Shown: in pieces, positions 12,155 through 23,174 of the stretch
Position numbering within the stretch: position 1 is the first letter of the stretch
Layout: each line of letters starts with the position of its first letter
Origin: Gossypium raimondii
Lineage: Eukaryota > Streptophyta > Magnoliopsida > Malvales > Malvaceae
Direction of reading: 5' to 3'
Assembly (NCBI RefSeq): GCF_025698545.1
Contig: NC_068571.1
Location: forward strand, 50,439,733-50,503,732
Length of the DNA stretch: 64,000 nucleotides
Position numbers and translations under genes: made by a program
The notes under the pieces: model-generated
Databases searched by the model: none
Seen by the model: the letters and a program-made list of their open reading frames with translations, nothing else
What the model was told of the DNA's origin: nothing

Positions 12155-14373
12155 ATATGTGTTGGAAAATGTGTCCATATTATAGTAAACATAAAACTGT
12201 TTTCTATGTATTTGAACGATAAATAAATAGATAAAGTTAATTTTACATTTCACTATTATATTTTTTGTATTTTTGTCTTTCACATTTTGCATACATAGCA
12301 AAATTGTGACAAACAAATATTAGCTCATTAACTGTCTAAGTTCAAACTGATGTTAAATAGCACTGTAAGAATGTTTACATTGCGAGAGAGACAACTTACT
12401 TCAGTAGATAATCTAAACGAGTCTGTAATCTCGTAAAAGAATCAAAGTGAGCATTTGATTCAAATGCTTAGAAAGATTATTATGTCGTCTACAATTCCAA
12501 TTAGGGAGATGACTAGTCTTGACTATCGAAACAGTTGACTCCACGAGTAGAGATATAAATGTACTCATTGGAAGAATGATATATTAGACTAGACCCAAGT
12601 TGAATTAATTCTTAATCCGTTTGTGAATTGATTCACTTATAACGTTCATGGTATGACTTACTTAAACCCTGAGCTAATCACTGACCATGCGTATGTAACT
12701 CATGTGCTTTGATATAAGTGGAGGCTTATACTCTAAAGATGATCGAGTCGATATTCGATATATTGGGTACATGAGTTGTGTATGACATGACTTTACTAGA
12801 AACAATGGAATCCATAACTCAATTAAAGAGTTAATGATATCCCCTCATTGGCATTGTGTAGATTGATAAATATGGAACGTGGTCACAACTTGCTACTTCT
12901 CGAACAAGCAATTTATCACAGCCATTAATTGACAGTGATCATATTAATCATTAAGAAGACACAATAGTGACAATGAGATAAAATATGATTGTATTGAGTG
13001 AACGGATTTAACTTAAAGGAATCAAGGATATCATATGAGGGTAATACACACATGGCAAGGTCATTGGATAAAGCAGTTGGATGAATTGTTCTCGTAAAAA
13101 GTATACAATAAGGAGTTTTCAATCATGGTACTTCTTGTGGACTGACTCCATAATTAAGTAAATTGTGAATTATCAGAATGATGCTTCTAGATATAATTAC
13201 AGTTAAATCAAGCTTAATTGTATATGTCTGATTGATCCCACCACTAGCTCAACAAAAACTCAATCTGATTACATTTGAATCAGAATAAAATTCTACAACT
13301 TTGGAAATAATTTAATTGAGTCAGTTTATTCAATGTAGAATTAAATTAGGAGGTCGTGAGAATTGTTCAATTAGAGAATTTGATTAAAGAATATTTTTGA
13401 AAATTAATTTGGAAAATCTCAGTATTTTTGGGAAAATTAATTTTGATCAAGTAAAATTAAATTAATTGAAATAAATATTATATTATTGGAAATTAGTTTT
13501 CAAGTCAGACAATTGATCCAATGGGTAATTGAACTTAAAAGTTGGATTCGAGATCAAAAATTGAACCTGAGACCGAAACCTAAAAACTGGTTGAACCAGA
13601 CCCTATGTATGAAATTAGGCTGACGATCCAACCGGTGGCTGGATCGGACCGGCCGGGTCGTCACTGGCCTAGACTGAACGAGCAACAGATAAATCGATCA
13701 TGCTCATTCAGGTAAAACAACGACGGTTCGAGGTGCTGGGGAGAAGTGGCATCGACAATGGCACCCCCGACACGGCGGTTGCGATGGTGGCGATCGGCGA
13801 ATGGTCAACAACAATGATTCTTCAATGGTAGAGCAGTGAAAAAATTAGACTCCTAGTAGGATTCTACCAAGTAACTTGATTTCAAATTAACTTTTCCAAA
13901 GATAATATTGTTTTAATGAAATTAATATTACATTAAATTTAGTATTTATCTAGATAATATTTTATTAATTTAATATTAATGTGATTAATTCTAAACACTT
14001 GAATTCAAGAAAAGTTGTAGAGAGACAATTCTCTGAAAAAATTATTTTAGAAAATTTCTAGAGATATTCTTATTATTTACAACTTCACTCCAGAATTTTA
14101 GAGAAATTATGAAATTGTCCAACTGGTAATTTTGTGAATTTTTTTTTATTCGAAGGGAGCCCACACTAGACAGATGTGCACTTGAGGATAGTGGAAAAGA
14201 CTACTCGGTCGAAGCGTTCATCCTAGATGAATCATAAATGTATGATTTTGATTAAGTGTTTGTTACTTTAGATAACACAACCAAGTTCTTGTTTTTGGAA
14301 AAATTTTAAAACTCCAGTTTTTCCTTAACCTATTTTCTGCTGCGTTTTCCAAACCCGATCTTCCAACAATATG
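12155..14373 (+). mobile_element. Solo LTR (Ty1-copia type) with 5-bp target duplication
   Basis: The LTR spans 12160-14368 (2,209 bp). It starts TGTTGGAAAA and ends TCTTCCAACA, which gives an 8-bp terminal inverted repeat. It is flanked by the direct repeat ATATG at 12155-12159 and 14369-14373. No gag or pol coding lies inside, and no second LTR lies within or beside it. It is therefore a solo LTR left by LTR-LTR recombination. The perfect target duplication and intact ends argue for moderate rather than great age. Its orientation is taken from the TG...CA ends and the similarity to other plant copia LTRs. Confidence 0.88.
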
Positions 14374-16000
14374 TAGAGTCAAATTTTTTTTGTTAATTCA
14401 TGTACTATGCATAAATTGTGGATTTAATTTATCTACTTTAATTTGGTTAAATTTAGTCCCAGTACTTTTCACACTTTGAAATTTCAGTCTTAACACAAAT
14501 GGTAGCAGTTAAATTTGTTAGGTCAAATTACATTATTAATCCTATATTATGCGAATCGACAAATATAGTTTAAATGGATGATTTTTAGTATCTATATTTT
14601 CTGATTTTTCATGATGTAAATTTTTCACAGTATTATGTGAAAATAACAAAATAATATACATAAAATATATTTATCACATAAAATTTTAAAATAATTAAAT
14701 TTAATTCAACGAAGCAAAATTTGAGCAACATATAAAACATAAGTCAGCATGGTACAAATATAAAATAATCATATCTACACCCACTCAATACAAGGGAAAT
14801 ATAGATAGAAAGGTAAGGGAAGAAATGGAAAGATAGGCCTTTAGGCAGTTGGGTGAGAGTTAATGCTGTTTGTTAAATAAAAGTGAATATCTTGTGATTT
14901 ACTTAAATACATATTTTACAACTAAGTTAAGATTTTTTCATATATTGTATTTTTATTTTTTAATTTTAAAAATATAATTTAAGGATGTTAAAACCATATA
15001 ATAATAATAGTGAGTGTGAGGGCTTCTACTTAGTGATGAGATATGTATATTTGTCATTGGCTAGTTAATGTAAAAATAAGTAAAATGTCATAAATGTCCC
15101 TATATTAAAAGGCGGATTACATTTTGTCCTTCTAAAAAAAAGACAAATTAGCCTCCTATATATTAGAAAAAAGTACAAATTAGTCATTTCGTTAAAAATT
15201 CCGTCCATTTGTGTTGTTAAGTGATGGTTTGGCTTTTCCTTTTTTATATAAGTGATCTAGAAATAAATGATGAGTAGAATTTGGTAAAAGTACCATGAAA
15301 GCCTTTATATTAGAAGTCAAGTTGTATTTTACCCTTTCTATTAAAAAAGCGGTAAATTAGTCTCTATATATTAAATCAAAGAGCAAATTGGTTATTCTAT
15401 TAAAAATTTCATCCTTTTCTAGTGTTAAAATTTCATCTTTTTCTACCAACGGTCCTTGTTTACCTTGTTTATTATTATGTATTGTATTTAGCTAGTTTAG
15501 TTGTTGATTCATAGGGATTGATTTAGATCTTCATTATGCTAGCAAGCCTCAAAAAAAATTTGTATAATTGAGAGACTTGTTTAAGTTATTGTACTGATTA
15601 TTAAGAGCACTTAATCGATTAAAGTAACCAAAAACATTATTTGTGAGAGTGAATTTGATTATAAAACCTTTGTATTGTAGTTTTACAAGCTAAGTTGACA
15701 GAGGTGAATTTAGTGGTGAGAATATCAATTTTCTAGGATACAGAAGTGAGGAAATTGTCACTGGTGTGATAGATCAGGTTCACATGTTGTAAGGATAAAA
15801 GATAATGTATACTTCTCACCGAGCTAAACTTTGTAGATGTAAGAAAATCGAACTGTGTAAACAATTTTTTTATCATTTTTTTGGTGCATTGTTTTGCCGT
15901 ACTTGAAGAAGTGCTAACTTTCCAATCAATTCTTTCAAGCACTTAACTTGTTAATTAACAATAAAAATAATCAAATATATATTATATTAACGTGGAACAT
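14374..16000. repeat. AT-rich dispersed repeats
   Basis: No gene. Two neighbouring units at about 15075-15250 and 15290-15450 share phrases such as AAATTAGTCTC.TATATATT and TTAAAAATTTCATCC, so they are diverged tandem copies of one dispersed repeat. Related sequence recurs at 18480-18690 and 47210-47400. About 14390-14580 carries another repeat of the 'ATTTAGTCCCAGTACTTTT' kind. Confidence 0.5.
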
Positions 16001-16006
16001 AGGTAA

Positions 16007-17079
16007 GGCTGATTTACCAATAAAAACTTAATTTTTTATAAATTTACCGAAATGGGCCCTGTATTTTATTATTTATCGGAATGGGCCATTTTCTGACAAA
16101 TCGCGTCCACGTCAACGCGATGTCAGGGGACGTGCCAGGAAATCGTGGCCACGTCAGAGCGCTTTGCTAACGCGTCAACAAAGCGCGCTGACGTGGCCGC
16201 GATTTCTTGACTTGTAGGTTTTTGGATTTTAGGGTTTAGGGTTTTTAGGATTTTTAGAGTTTTGGAGAAAAAAGTAAACAGATAAGTCGCGCCCACGTGT
16301 ACGCGCTTCTTTACGGAAACCTCTGCCCTTGAATCTACAAAGGTTGAGCATGCATTCACTGAAGTACTAACTCAAATACATCATGTGATCAATCGAAAAG
16401 CACTCGAAGGAGGGAATGATCAAACAACATTGCCCAAGGGACAAACCATCAATGTCGGCTTTCGGGATGATGTTTCAGTTGTGAAGAAAGACTATCATTG
16501 CTCGCATAATTGTTAGATGATTCCGAGTGTCCAAATTTGCTTCCTCATTAAGCACAAGCTTTCCTCACCGTGATCTTTCTCGAGATCTTTCGTTGAAGAC
16601 GAAGAAATCACAGCATTCCAGGGATTTTCTTATAGTTTGTTCAGACAGATCTAGTTTTAGTATTTTAAATGATTTTCATTAGTTGTGGAGAATAAATTTT
16701 AAATTAGCTATCATAATGTTTTCTATTTTCAAAGGAGTATTTTATGTAATATAATAAATAAATAGGGATAATTTAGGTATTATAAATAATTTAAATAATT
16801 TAGTGCAACTATATACATGAAATTTCATTAGTTCACGCGTTGGGCAAGTCGCGGCTACGTAAGCGCGCTTTGCTGACGTGACAACAAATCGCCCCCTTGT
16901 GGACGCGATTTGTTGCCACGTCAAGAAAGCGCTACCGACGTGGTCATGATTTCGCACGCCCCCGACATCGTCTTGGCGTGGACGCGATTTGCCGAAAAAG
17001 ACCCATTCCGGTAAATAATAAAATACTGAACCCATTTCGGTAATTTAAAAAAATAGACTTTTTTAATAAATTACCCCAC
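16007..17079. mobile_element. Mutator-like non-autonomous element with ~100-bp terminal inverted repeats (Pack-MULE)
   Basis: The left end (about 16007-16115) and the reverse complement of the right end (about 16970-17079) align over roughly 100 bp. Shared landmarks are TACCGAAATGGG, TATTTTATTATTTA.CGGAATGGG and CAAATCGCGTCCACG. AGGTAA flanks both sides (16001-16006 and 17080-17085) and may be the remains of a longer target duplication. Just inside the ends are GC-rich blocks rich in GACGTGG, GCGCGCT and GCCACGTCA, unlike the surrounding DNA. Long terminal repeats plus a captured gene piece (16313-16516) fit a Pack-MULE. No transposase is encoded. Confidence 0.75.
16313..16516 (+). pseudogene. 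Captured 3' exon fragment of a RABA (Rab11) small GTPase gene
   Basis: An open stretch of 67 codons ends at a stop codon at 16514-16516. It reads [20 protein letters not shown], then an [11 protein letters not shown] segment, then [10 protein letters not shown] and DDVSVVKK. These are the C-terminal switch-distal helix and hypervariable tail of plant RABA1-type Rab11 GTPases, which regulate trans-Golgi to plasma membrane traffic. The ETSA guanine-specificity motif is at the start, while the P-loop and switch regions are absent. The normal double-cysteine prenylation tail is changed (it ends HCSHNC). No start codon belongs to it. It sits inside the Mutator-like element, so it is a transduplicated host fragment. 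About 120 bases after the stop are also less AT-rich and could be captured 3' UTR. Confidence 0.8.
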
Positions 17080-17085
17080 AGGTAA

Positions 17086-18890
17086 TATAGAAAAGCCAAT
17101 CGAATTAAACCATTCATGGTCATATTAATAAGAAAGTGAAACATGGATAGATAATAACCAAGGGCAAAATCAACGGGGTGGTGTAGCAATTATATGTGGC
17201 CCTCTACTTTTTACAAGCTCAACCATATAATATACGACCCACACTTTTTTTATTTATTCATTTGCTTATAAAAATTTGATAGTTTTCAAGTTTTGACCTT
17301 TGCAATGCCATTTGAAATGACCGTGGGTCCCTTACCCATACCCCCATTTCCATTCAAGTCTACCACTATTGTAGCATGTGGTAAACAATTTTTGGAGTTG
17401 CCAACACTTTTGATGGAAAGTCTAGGTGACAAAGTTGTAGTTGGCATACCCCCATTAATTAGCTTTTTGTTGGACAATTTCTCAATGCAAAGATCTCTAA
17501 CACCCAAGTCTTTGACTCTCCACCTACTTAATTGTGAATGGCCTAGGATTGGTGTATCTTCAATTATGGTTGACAAAACGTCTTTATGGTACCCATTTGA
17601 CTTTTGAGGTCAGTTTTACATTGTTTTGAGACTTGGGAGGTATCTAAATATATACATTGATGGAAAACATCAATTAATTGATTTTTTACTACATTTTCAA
17701 TGTTTCTTCTATCATCATTTAAAGCTTCGTGTAAAAGCATCGTCAAGGCTTTTGTATTGGGAATTAGTCGTAATTTGTTCTTTCTATTCAAAGTATATGA
17801 AAATTAGTTCATGCATATTAAATTAAAAAGTAAATTAGTCATTTTATTAAATTTCATCCCTTTGTAAAGACGGAAGGCTCCGCCCATTATAAAATTTTAA
17901 AATATTCATTTTAATCCCTTAAGATATTTTTAAAATTTTATTTTAATATTATAATTAATGTCTAAAAATGATTATTTGTGTTTGTCCCCAAATTTTAAAA
18001 GCTTTTGCAGCTTGATTTCTTTAATATAGTTTATAGATTTTATATTAAAATTGATATATTTTTAGTTTAATTTGATAAATTAATATAAAGTGGTATCCAA
18101 ATATTAATTTGGTAAAAAATATTTAGTAACATTTTAGTTTAATTTGATAAACTAATACAAAGTAGTATCTAAGTATTAATTTGGTAAGCAAATAATGTTA
18201 AATAATAGTCGTATCTAAATAAAAAAGTAGTATTTAAATATTAATTTGATTAAAAAATAAACTTAAATAATTACGGTATCTACTACAAATTGAGCATTTA
18301 ACCTATTTTGCTTTTTTAAATTTAACTTGGGTATCAAGCTTAACTCAAACTTAAAAACACCTTGTTCAAAATAGGCCCGGCCTTGCCCACTTTAAAAATG
18401 TCTACTTTATATAGATATCTCAACCCCCCTTATAAATATTTTCAGTTTTGCCTATATTTCTTCGTACTGTTAAAAATTGACATGACTGACAGAATAATCA
18501 ACTAGTGACATATGGTGTACCATGTGTGCTAAGCTGACATACAGAGACTAGTTTTTTAACAATGGAAATAGATTAAATTTTTAACAAAAAAAACATATTT
18601 ACTCTTTAATTTAACGTATAAGAATTAATTTACCCATCTTTTGAGCAAATGGACCAAAATGTAATTCGACTCAAAGTATAAAAGTATAACCTTATTCATT
18701 TAAGTATAAGGTCGTAAATCTCATGGGGAATGCTGTTCCTCAATAAGTTTGGAGTGATCCATTTGTCTGGAAAAAAATCATTATTGGCGTGTGAAATTTG
18801 TGGGCTTATTGTTAAATTGCAACTTAAAGGATTCTCCGAAAGTGAGTACCTTTGCAGGCTCAGTAATAAGGGATTGAATTTGAGTTTTAC
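17086..18890. other. Intergenic DNA with an unassigned open stretch and dispersed repeats
   Basis: At 17293-17607 both strands are open for about 100 codons and base composition is more balanced than in the surroundings. I recognise no domain on either strand. About 18480-18690 is a copy of the dispersed repeat seen near 15100 and 47300. The rest is AT-rich. Confidence 0.35.
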
Positions 18891-18894
18891 ATTG

Positions 18895-19027
18895 TCGATA
18901 GAATCTTAACTTAGTTGGTATCGATATTGTCAATGCAAGAGGACGTAGGTTTGAGTGCCGCATTATCCTCTTATTTAAGAGTTGGGGAGAGATTGTGAAT
19001 AGTTTTAGGCATTGTATCAAAAAACAA
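18895..19027 (+). mobile_element. tRNA-derived SINE
   Basis: It has a box A-like CTTAGTTGGTATCGAT and a box B-like GGTTTGAGTGC about 35 bp apart, as in tRNA-derived SINE heads. The body reads CGCATTATCCTCTTATTTAAGAGTTGGGGA as two adjoining phrases. A second copy lies at 33253-33375 with the same order. The 3' end is placed at the A-rich ATCAAAAAAC. Confidence 0.6.
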
Positions 19028-20148
19028 AGACTAGAAATCGTGAGGATGCTATACATTCATATGAAAAGAAGTAAATAAATAAAAAAACGAGTCTCACGTT
19101 TTGGTTTCTTTAGTAAATTTGGGTTGAGTCATTTATTTAATTCAGTGTTTATAATAATTGATTTTAATTGAAACGGGTGATATTGTTGATATAGTTGTAA
19201 CTTTAAAAAAAATGAACTCGTTATCGAACAACATAGTTAATAGAATTTTTTAACTAATCAATTTAGTCACTCAATTATTAGTAAGTTTTTTTCGTCACTT
19301 ATGAAAAGTTATAAAAATGTCACCCAAATACTCGATTTTGACTCTTTTTTGGTCCAATTTAATCTTGATCCAGATTTCTTTTAAAACAAAAAAAAAATTA
19401 AAAATACCCAAAATTATTAACGGTGTAACATATGTGATATTGTACTTGGAAATTGGATATGCACCACTAGGTTTTGAGGACATCTTTGCAATGTGGATTG
19501 TTGTTCTGTGCGCAAGTTATAGGTGAACCCGTGGTTGGATTGTGTGCTCGAGCATTATCAATGTAACGAGTCTCTATTGATCAATTGAATTTGTAGTCTC
19601 TTTTGAACTTTTAATAGACTTGGCATGTACCTAATTGACTAAATTATCTTTAAAGTACCTATTTTGACACTATGGTTCTTGTTATTGATATATTGTTGGT
19701 TCATTTTGGTAACTATGTTACACCTTTAACAAAACTTGTGACCTTAATGGGTTGCATGATGTGTTTAAGTTGTTACATTTACTTGCATAGTCAAATTTCA
19801 ATGTAATATGTTTATAAGCATGAGTTTAGGTGTTTAGGACTTGTTTTTGCATGTTACACACATTCGTATTATGTTGGTTTGATATCTTATATGTTTCAGG
19901 ATTGATTACATTACTTAAAATGTTTTTTTTCTTAGGTGTAAGTCTTGAAACAAGTTGAATTTATCTCGAGATAAAGTGAGTATATTTGTATGAAACATTA
20001 ATTTTTTGGTGCATGTTTTTAGACATACCACACTTGTCTTGAGACATGGAAGGCAAAATCTCAAGACATTACAACCATGTCTCGAAAAATGCAGATGAGT
20101 AACTAAATTTTAAAAACAAGAAAAGCTTGTTTTAAGAAACGATCTCTA
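19028..20148. other. Gene-free DNA with a MITE-like patch
   Basis: About 19245-19400 carries GTCACTCAATTATT and GTCACTTATGAAAAGTTATAA phrases like those in the nested element at 53425-54525, so it is probably a fragment of the same family. Nothing else is supported. Confidence 0.4.
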
Positions 20149-20264
20149 TGTCTCGAGACATGACACTGTGTATTGATATTTTAACTCAAGATTCAGACCT
20201 AATTTATGCCTCGAGACATGACACTAAGTATTGATATTTTAACTCAAGATTAAGACCTAACTTC
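20149..20264. repeat. 58-bp tandem duplication with TCTCGAGA core
   Basis: Two adjoining units (about 20149-20206 and 20207-20264) each carry CTCGAGACATGACACT followed by GTATTGATATTTTAACTCAA. They differ at a few positions. A further GTCTTGAGACATGG phrase lies about 110 bp upstream. The region is non-coding. Confidence 0.75.
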
Positions 20265-20299
20265 CCATTTGATCAAAATTTAATTTAAAAACATTGAAT

Positions 20300-20580
20300 A
20301 ACTTACTGTGGAAACCCAAAGCATTATCCAATCCATCCATGAAAACCATCCTTTGCATGACAAACCAATGCTTTATTAACATCAAATTTCAGAGCTACTT
20401 CCCCAATATTGCCTCTCCCTTTACTTTGATGAATTATTTTAAAAGCTACCATGATGTTATTTATAATTAATTGACCTGGTGGACCAATCAATTTCGACAA
20501 AATTACTTTCAAACACTTCTCTAAGACTTTCACGGCTAAACGAAACTTTTCATGGCTAAACGGGGCAAACAAATTCGCAT
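20300..20580 (-). mobile_element. LINE (L1-type) reverse transcriptase fragment
   Basis: The minus-strand translation contains LIINNIMVAFKIIHQSKG and VALKFDVNKA. These match the plant LINE reverse transcriptase core, where an ISDNIxVAxExIHxMK block is followed by ALKLDMSKAYDRVEW. The frame changes after the NKA, so the YDRVEW part is not in the same frame. Only about 85 residues survive. No endonuclease or poly(A) tail was identified. Confidence 0.75.
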
Positions 20581-20596
20581 TATCATTAAAGATGTG

Positions 20597-20822
20597 GTGG
20601 CGGAGTTAAAAAAATTTTTGGAATAAAATTAAATTGTATTTTTTAATTTTAATAATTTAATAGTTTACATTTCTATAATTTTCAAAGGATCAAATTGAAT
20701 TTTTATCAATTTTAAAGGGTCAAAATGTAATTTTACTATTTTATAAATTATAAAGGGTATAAATAAAAAAATTTTATTTTAAATGAGGGTCGGAGCTCTT
20801 GTCAGCCTTCTGACTCCGCCAC
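20597..20822. mobile_element. 226-bp inverted-repeat element (GTGGCGGAGT ends)
   Basis: It begins GTGGCGGAGT and ends ACTCCGCCAC, a perfect 10-bp inverted repeat. The non-coding interior is of the 'TTTAAAGGGTCAAAATGTAATTT' kind. A diverged relative is at 9957-10220. No clear target duplication was found. It lies 17 bp downstream (in + coordinates) of the LINE fragment. Confidence 0.65.
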
Positions 20823-21889
20823 TGTAGAAGTGATGAACTTAGCTTGAGCTTAAGAACCCTACTCGAAAAACTTGAACTTGAATTTGTTTTAAATATAAAT
20901 TGATCAAAAAATAAAATTTTTTGAAAAAAAATCAAACTCAAATAGGCTTGAGAAACTTAAACCCAAGTTTAATAATAATAAAAATATATATTTTATTAAA
21001 TATTTAATTATTTGTTTAATTCAAATATTTTTCTTAATAAATTAATTAATTGTTTCATATATAATGAAATAGTAATTTGTACGAAAATGATATTATCACT
21101 ATTACACAAACATCAGAAACTCTATGATATTAGCCCCTAATTTAGACGATTTAGATATAAGAAATATTTAATTTTATTTCAACTATTGATAAAAAAATTT
21201 ATATACACTAAAAGCTATTTTCGAATTTAAACTTTTGTGTTTTCAAATGAAAAGAAAAAAAAGCTTAAACTTTTATCATTCCAACAAATAATTTTTTTAA
21301 ACTTAAAATAGCTCAAAATTAAAAAAATCCAAACTTTAAAAAAACATTCAAACTCAAACCTAAGATAACTGCCCTCAACTTGCCCAATTGTCACATTACA
21401 AGTGACCAGTATACTAGTGAAACCGTCAAAGTAAGCATCAGCAGAAATAACAAAATCATGAGAGTTTTTATATCGGTATTTGTTGTTGTCTAGGTTTTAC
21501 CGAAAACCGCTCGAGAATTATATTTAAATTGTAAAACGGATGAGAACAATTATGATTATATCAAAGATATAAATATAAATGTCTAATATTCTTTAAAAAA
21601 TGTTTATAGTGAATAACGGCCGGGGTACATGTCATCTATATTAAAGGACTGGTTAGTTTAGAACCTGACAAACCAATGGAAAATTGGGGATAATGAGAAG
21701 GAATGATCGACCCAGTTTGCAATAATGTGTTGACTTATGTTGAAAGCCGTAATGATTTTTATTTTCAATAACATTCATAACAATATTAATGATGTTGTCA
21801 TTATAAATCGTAACGATTTTATTTTCAATAACAACCATAATAATATTGATGATGTTGTCTGAATAAGTGTAACTTGAGCTACAAGCTTT
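20823..21889. other. Gene-free AT-rich DNA
   Basis: No gene. A short direct repeat of AAT.GTAACGATTTTATTTTCAATAACA-like sequence with AATATTGATGATGTTGTC lies at about 21750-21860 (two units of ~66 bp). Confidence 0.45.
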
Positions 21890-22440
21890 GAGAATTCAAA
21901 GTCACGTGAAGTCCATTGTGTCCAAAGAGTAGGAGGTGAACGTTGGATGATACCAGAAAAAGGGTGGATTAAGCTAAATACTAATGGAGTAGTCCCGGTC
22001 TCTAATGGGTCTGCCTCGATTGGAGGGGTATTCTAGGACCATTGTGCTAAATGGATTTGTGGTTATACTATCCGAATTGGAGAGGAGTCAATGTCCAAGG
22101 TCGAGGTAAGAGCCATTTTATAAGGCCTAAAAATTGGACGGGATTCTGACTTTAGGCAATTAGAGGTAGAGTGTGATAATACTTTGGTAGTAGAAACTAT
22201 TTTAACTGGGGGTGCAACAAGTAGGATGCCAAAGCTGCAACTGATTCATCATTTCTTGAGTCGTGATTGGAGAATATACTTTCTATATATTCTTAGGAAT
22301 CACAATAAACCTGCTTATCATAGGGCTAAAATTCTAAATTCAAATTACAATGAGATGTAGGTGTTTACTGAAGCCCCGATTTCGGCGGAAGAGCTACTTA
22401 AGTCGGATAATTACTACTTGACTGACATCATGTAATAATA
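21890..22440 (+). mobile_element. LINE-type RNase H domain remnant
   Basis: The plus-strand reading includes GWIKLNTNGVVPVSNGSASI, KVEVRAIL and LEVECDN, then RNHNKPAYHRAK near the end. These correspond to the RVT_3 RNase H-like domain at the C-terminus of plant L1-type LINEs (W.K.N.DG, E..A...GL, E.D). Two in-frame stops (after GGVF and after VRAIL) interrupt it. No reverse transcriptase remains upstream in this orientation. Confidence 0.75.
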
Positions 22441-23174
22441 GTTTTTAATGTAATCACTTTTACGTTGTTTGCTTTTAACAAAATCAGGTACGTAATCGGA
22501 AAAGTGACCGGCCATAAGCTTATGAACAATTAAGATAAAAAGTAAAAACAAAATTATAATAGATGGGGATGGACTTCCCATCAAGTCTTAAAACTCATTT
22601 CAACATTTTGTCGAGGTTTTTGCCATTTTTCAGACATAAAACAAGTTAGAAGTACTGAACGTACAAGGTCTAAGATGAAGAAGGTGTTTGTTGCAGTGAA
22701 AGGCTATGTACGCAGGGGCATTTTTGTAATAAAGAATGAGGCTTAAGGACATTAATTCTTATTTAATGTAGTTCAAATGTCCAGCTGAGCACATTTATGG
22801 CATTCAAAGAAGATGATGTGGAAGAGCAAAAAAATACAAGGAAAGCTTATAACAGCGCCAGCAATGCATTTTGCCACTTGTCATTGCTCTTACTAATTTC
22901 AATTTTATCAGTGGAGGCCACTATTACAAGAATCCTAGTTCAACACCCACTACGTATGTGATTTTCAGTTCTAATTTACCGTTTCACTACACCAGCAGAT
23001 TCTCTTACATTTGGACCAATAACTGATCAAATCAGTCTGCAACTTACCATATAAACAAAATGCTTGTAATATATAATGTGATAACTTGTGAAATGATCTT
23101 TTCAAGTTTTTTTCTCTAGAATTCCATCCTTTTTCCCACATACACAGCACATATAATCATACGCATATTCCATA
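22441..23174. promoter_or_regulatory. Upstream region of the RRM-like gene
   Basis: Intergenic, somewhat less AT-rich than the surrounding transposon field. A TCTCTAGAATTCC and CCACATACACAGCACATATAAT stretch just before the ATG looks like leader sequence. No motif decides a transcription start. Confidence 0.35.

Noticed and set aside
12160-14368. A short whole retrotransposon (TRIM or LARD) instead of a solo LTR
   Set aside because: No internal direct repeat marking two LTRs was found, and the TG...CA ends with the 5-bp duplication bound one single unit.
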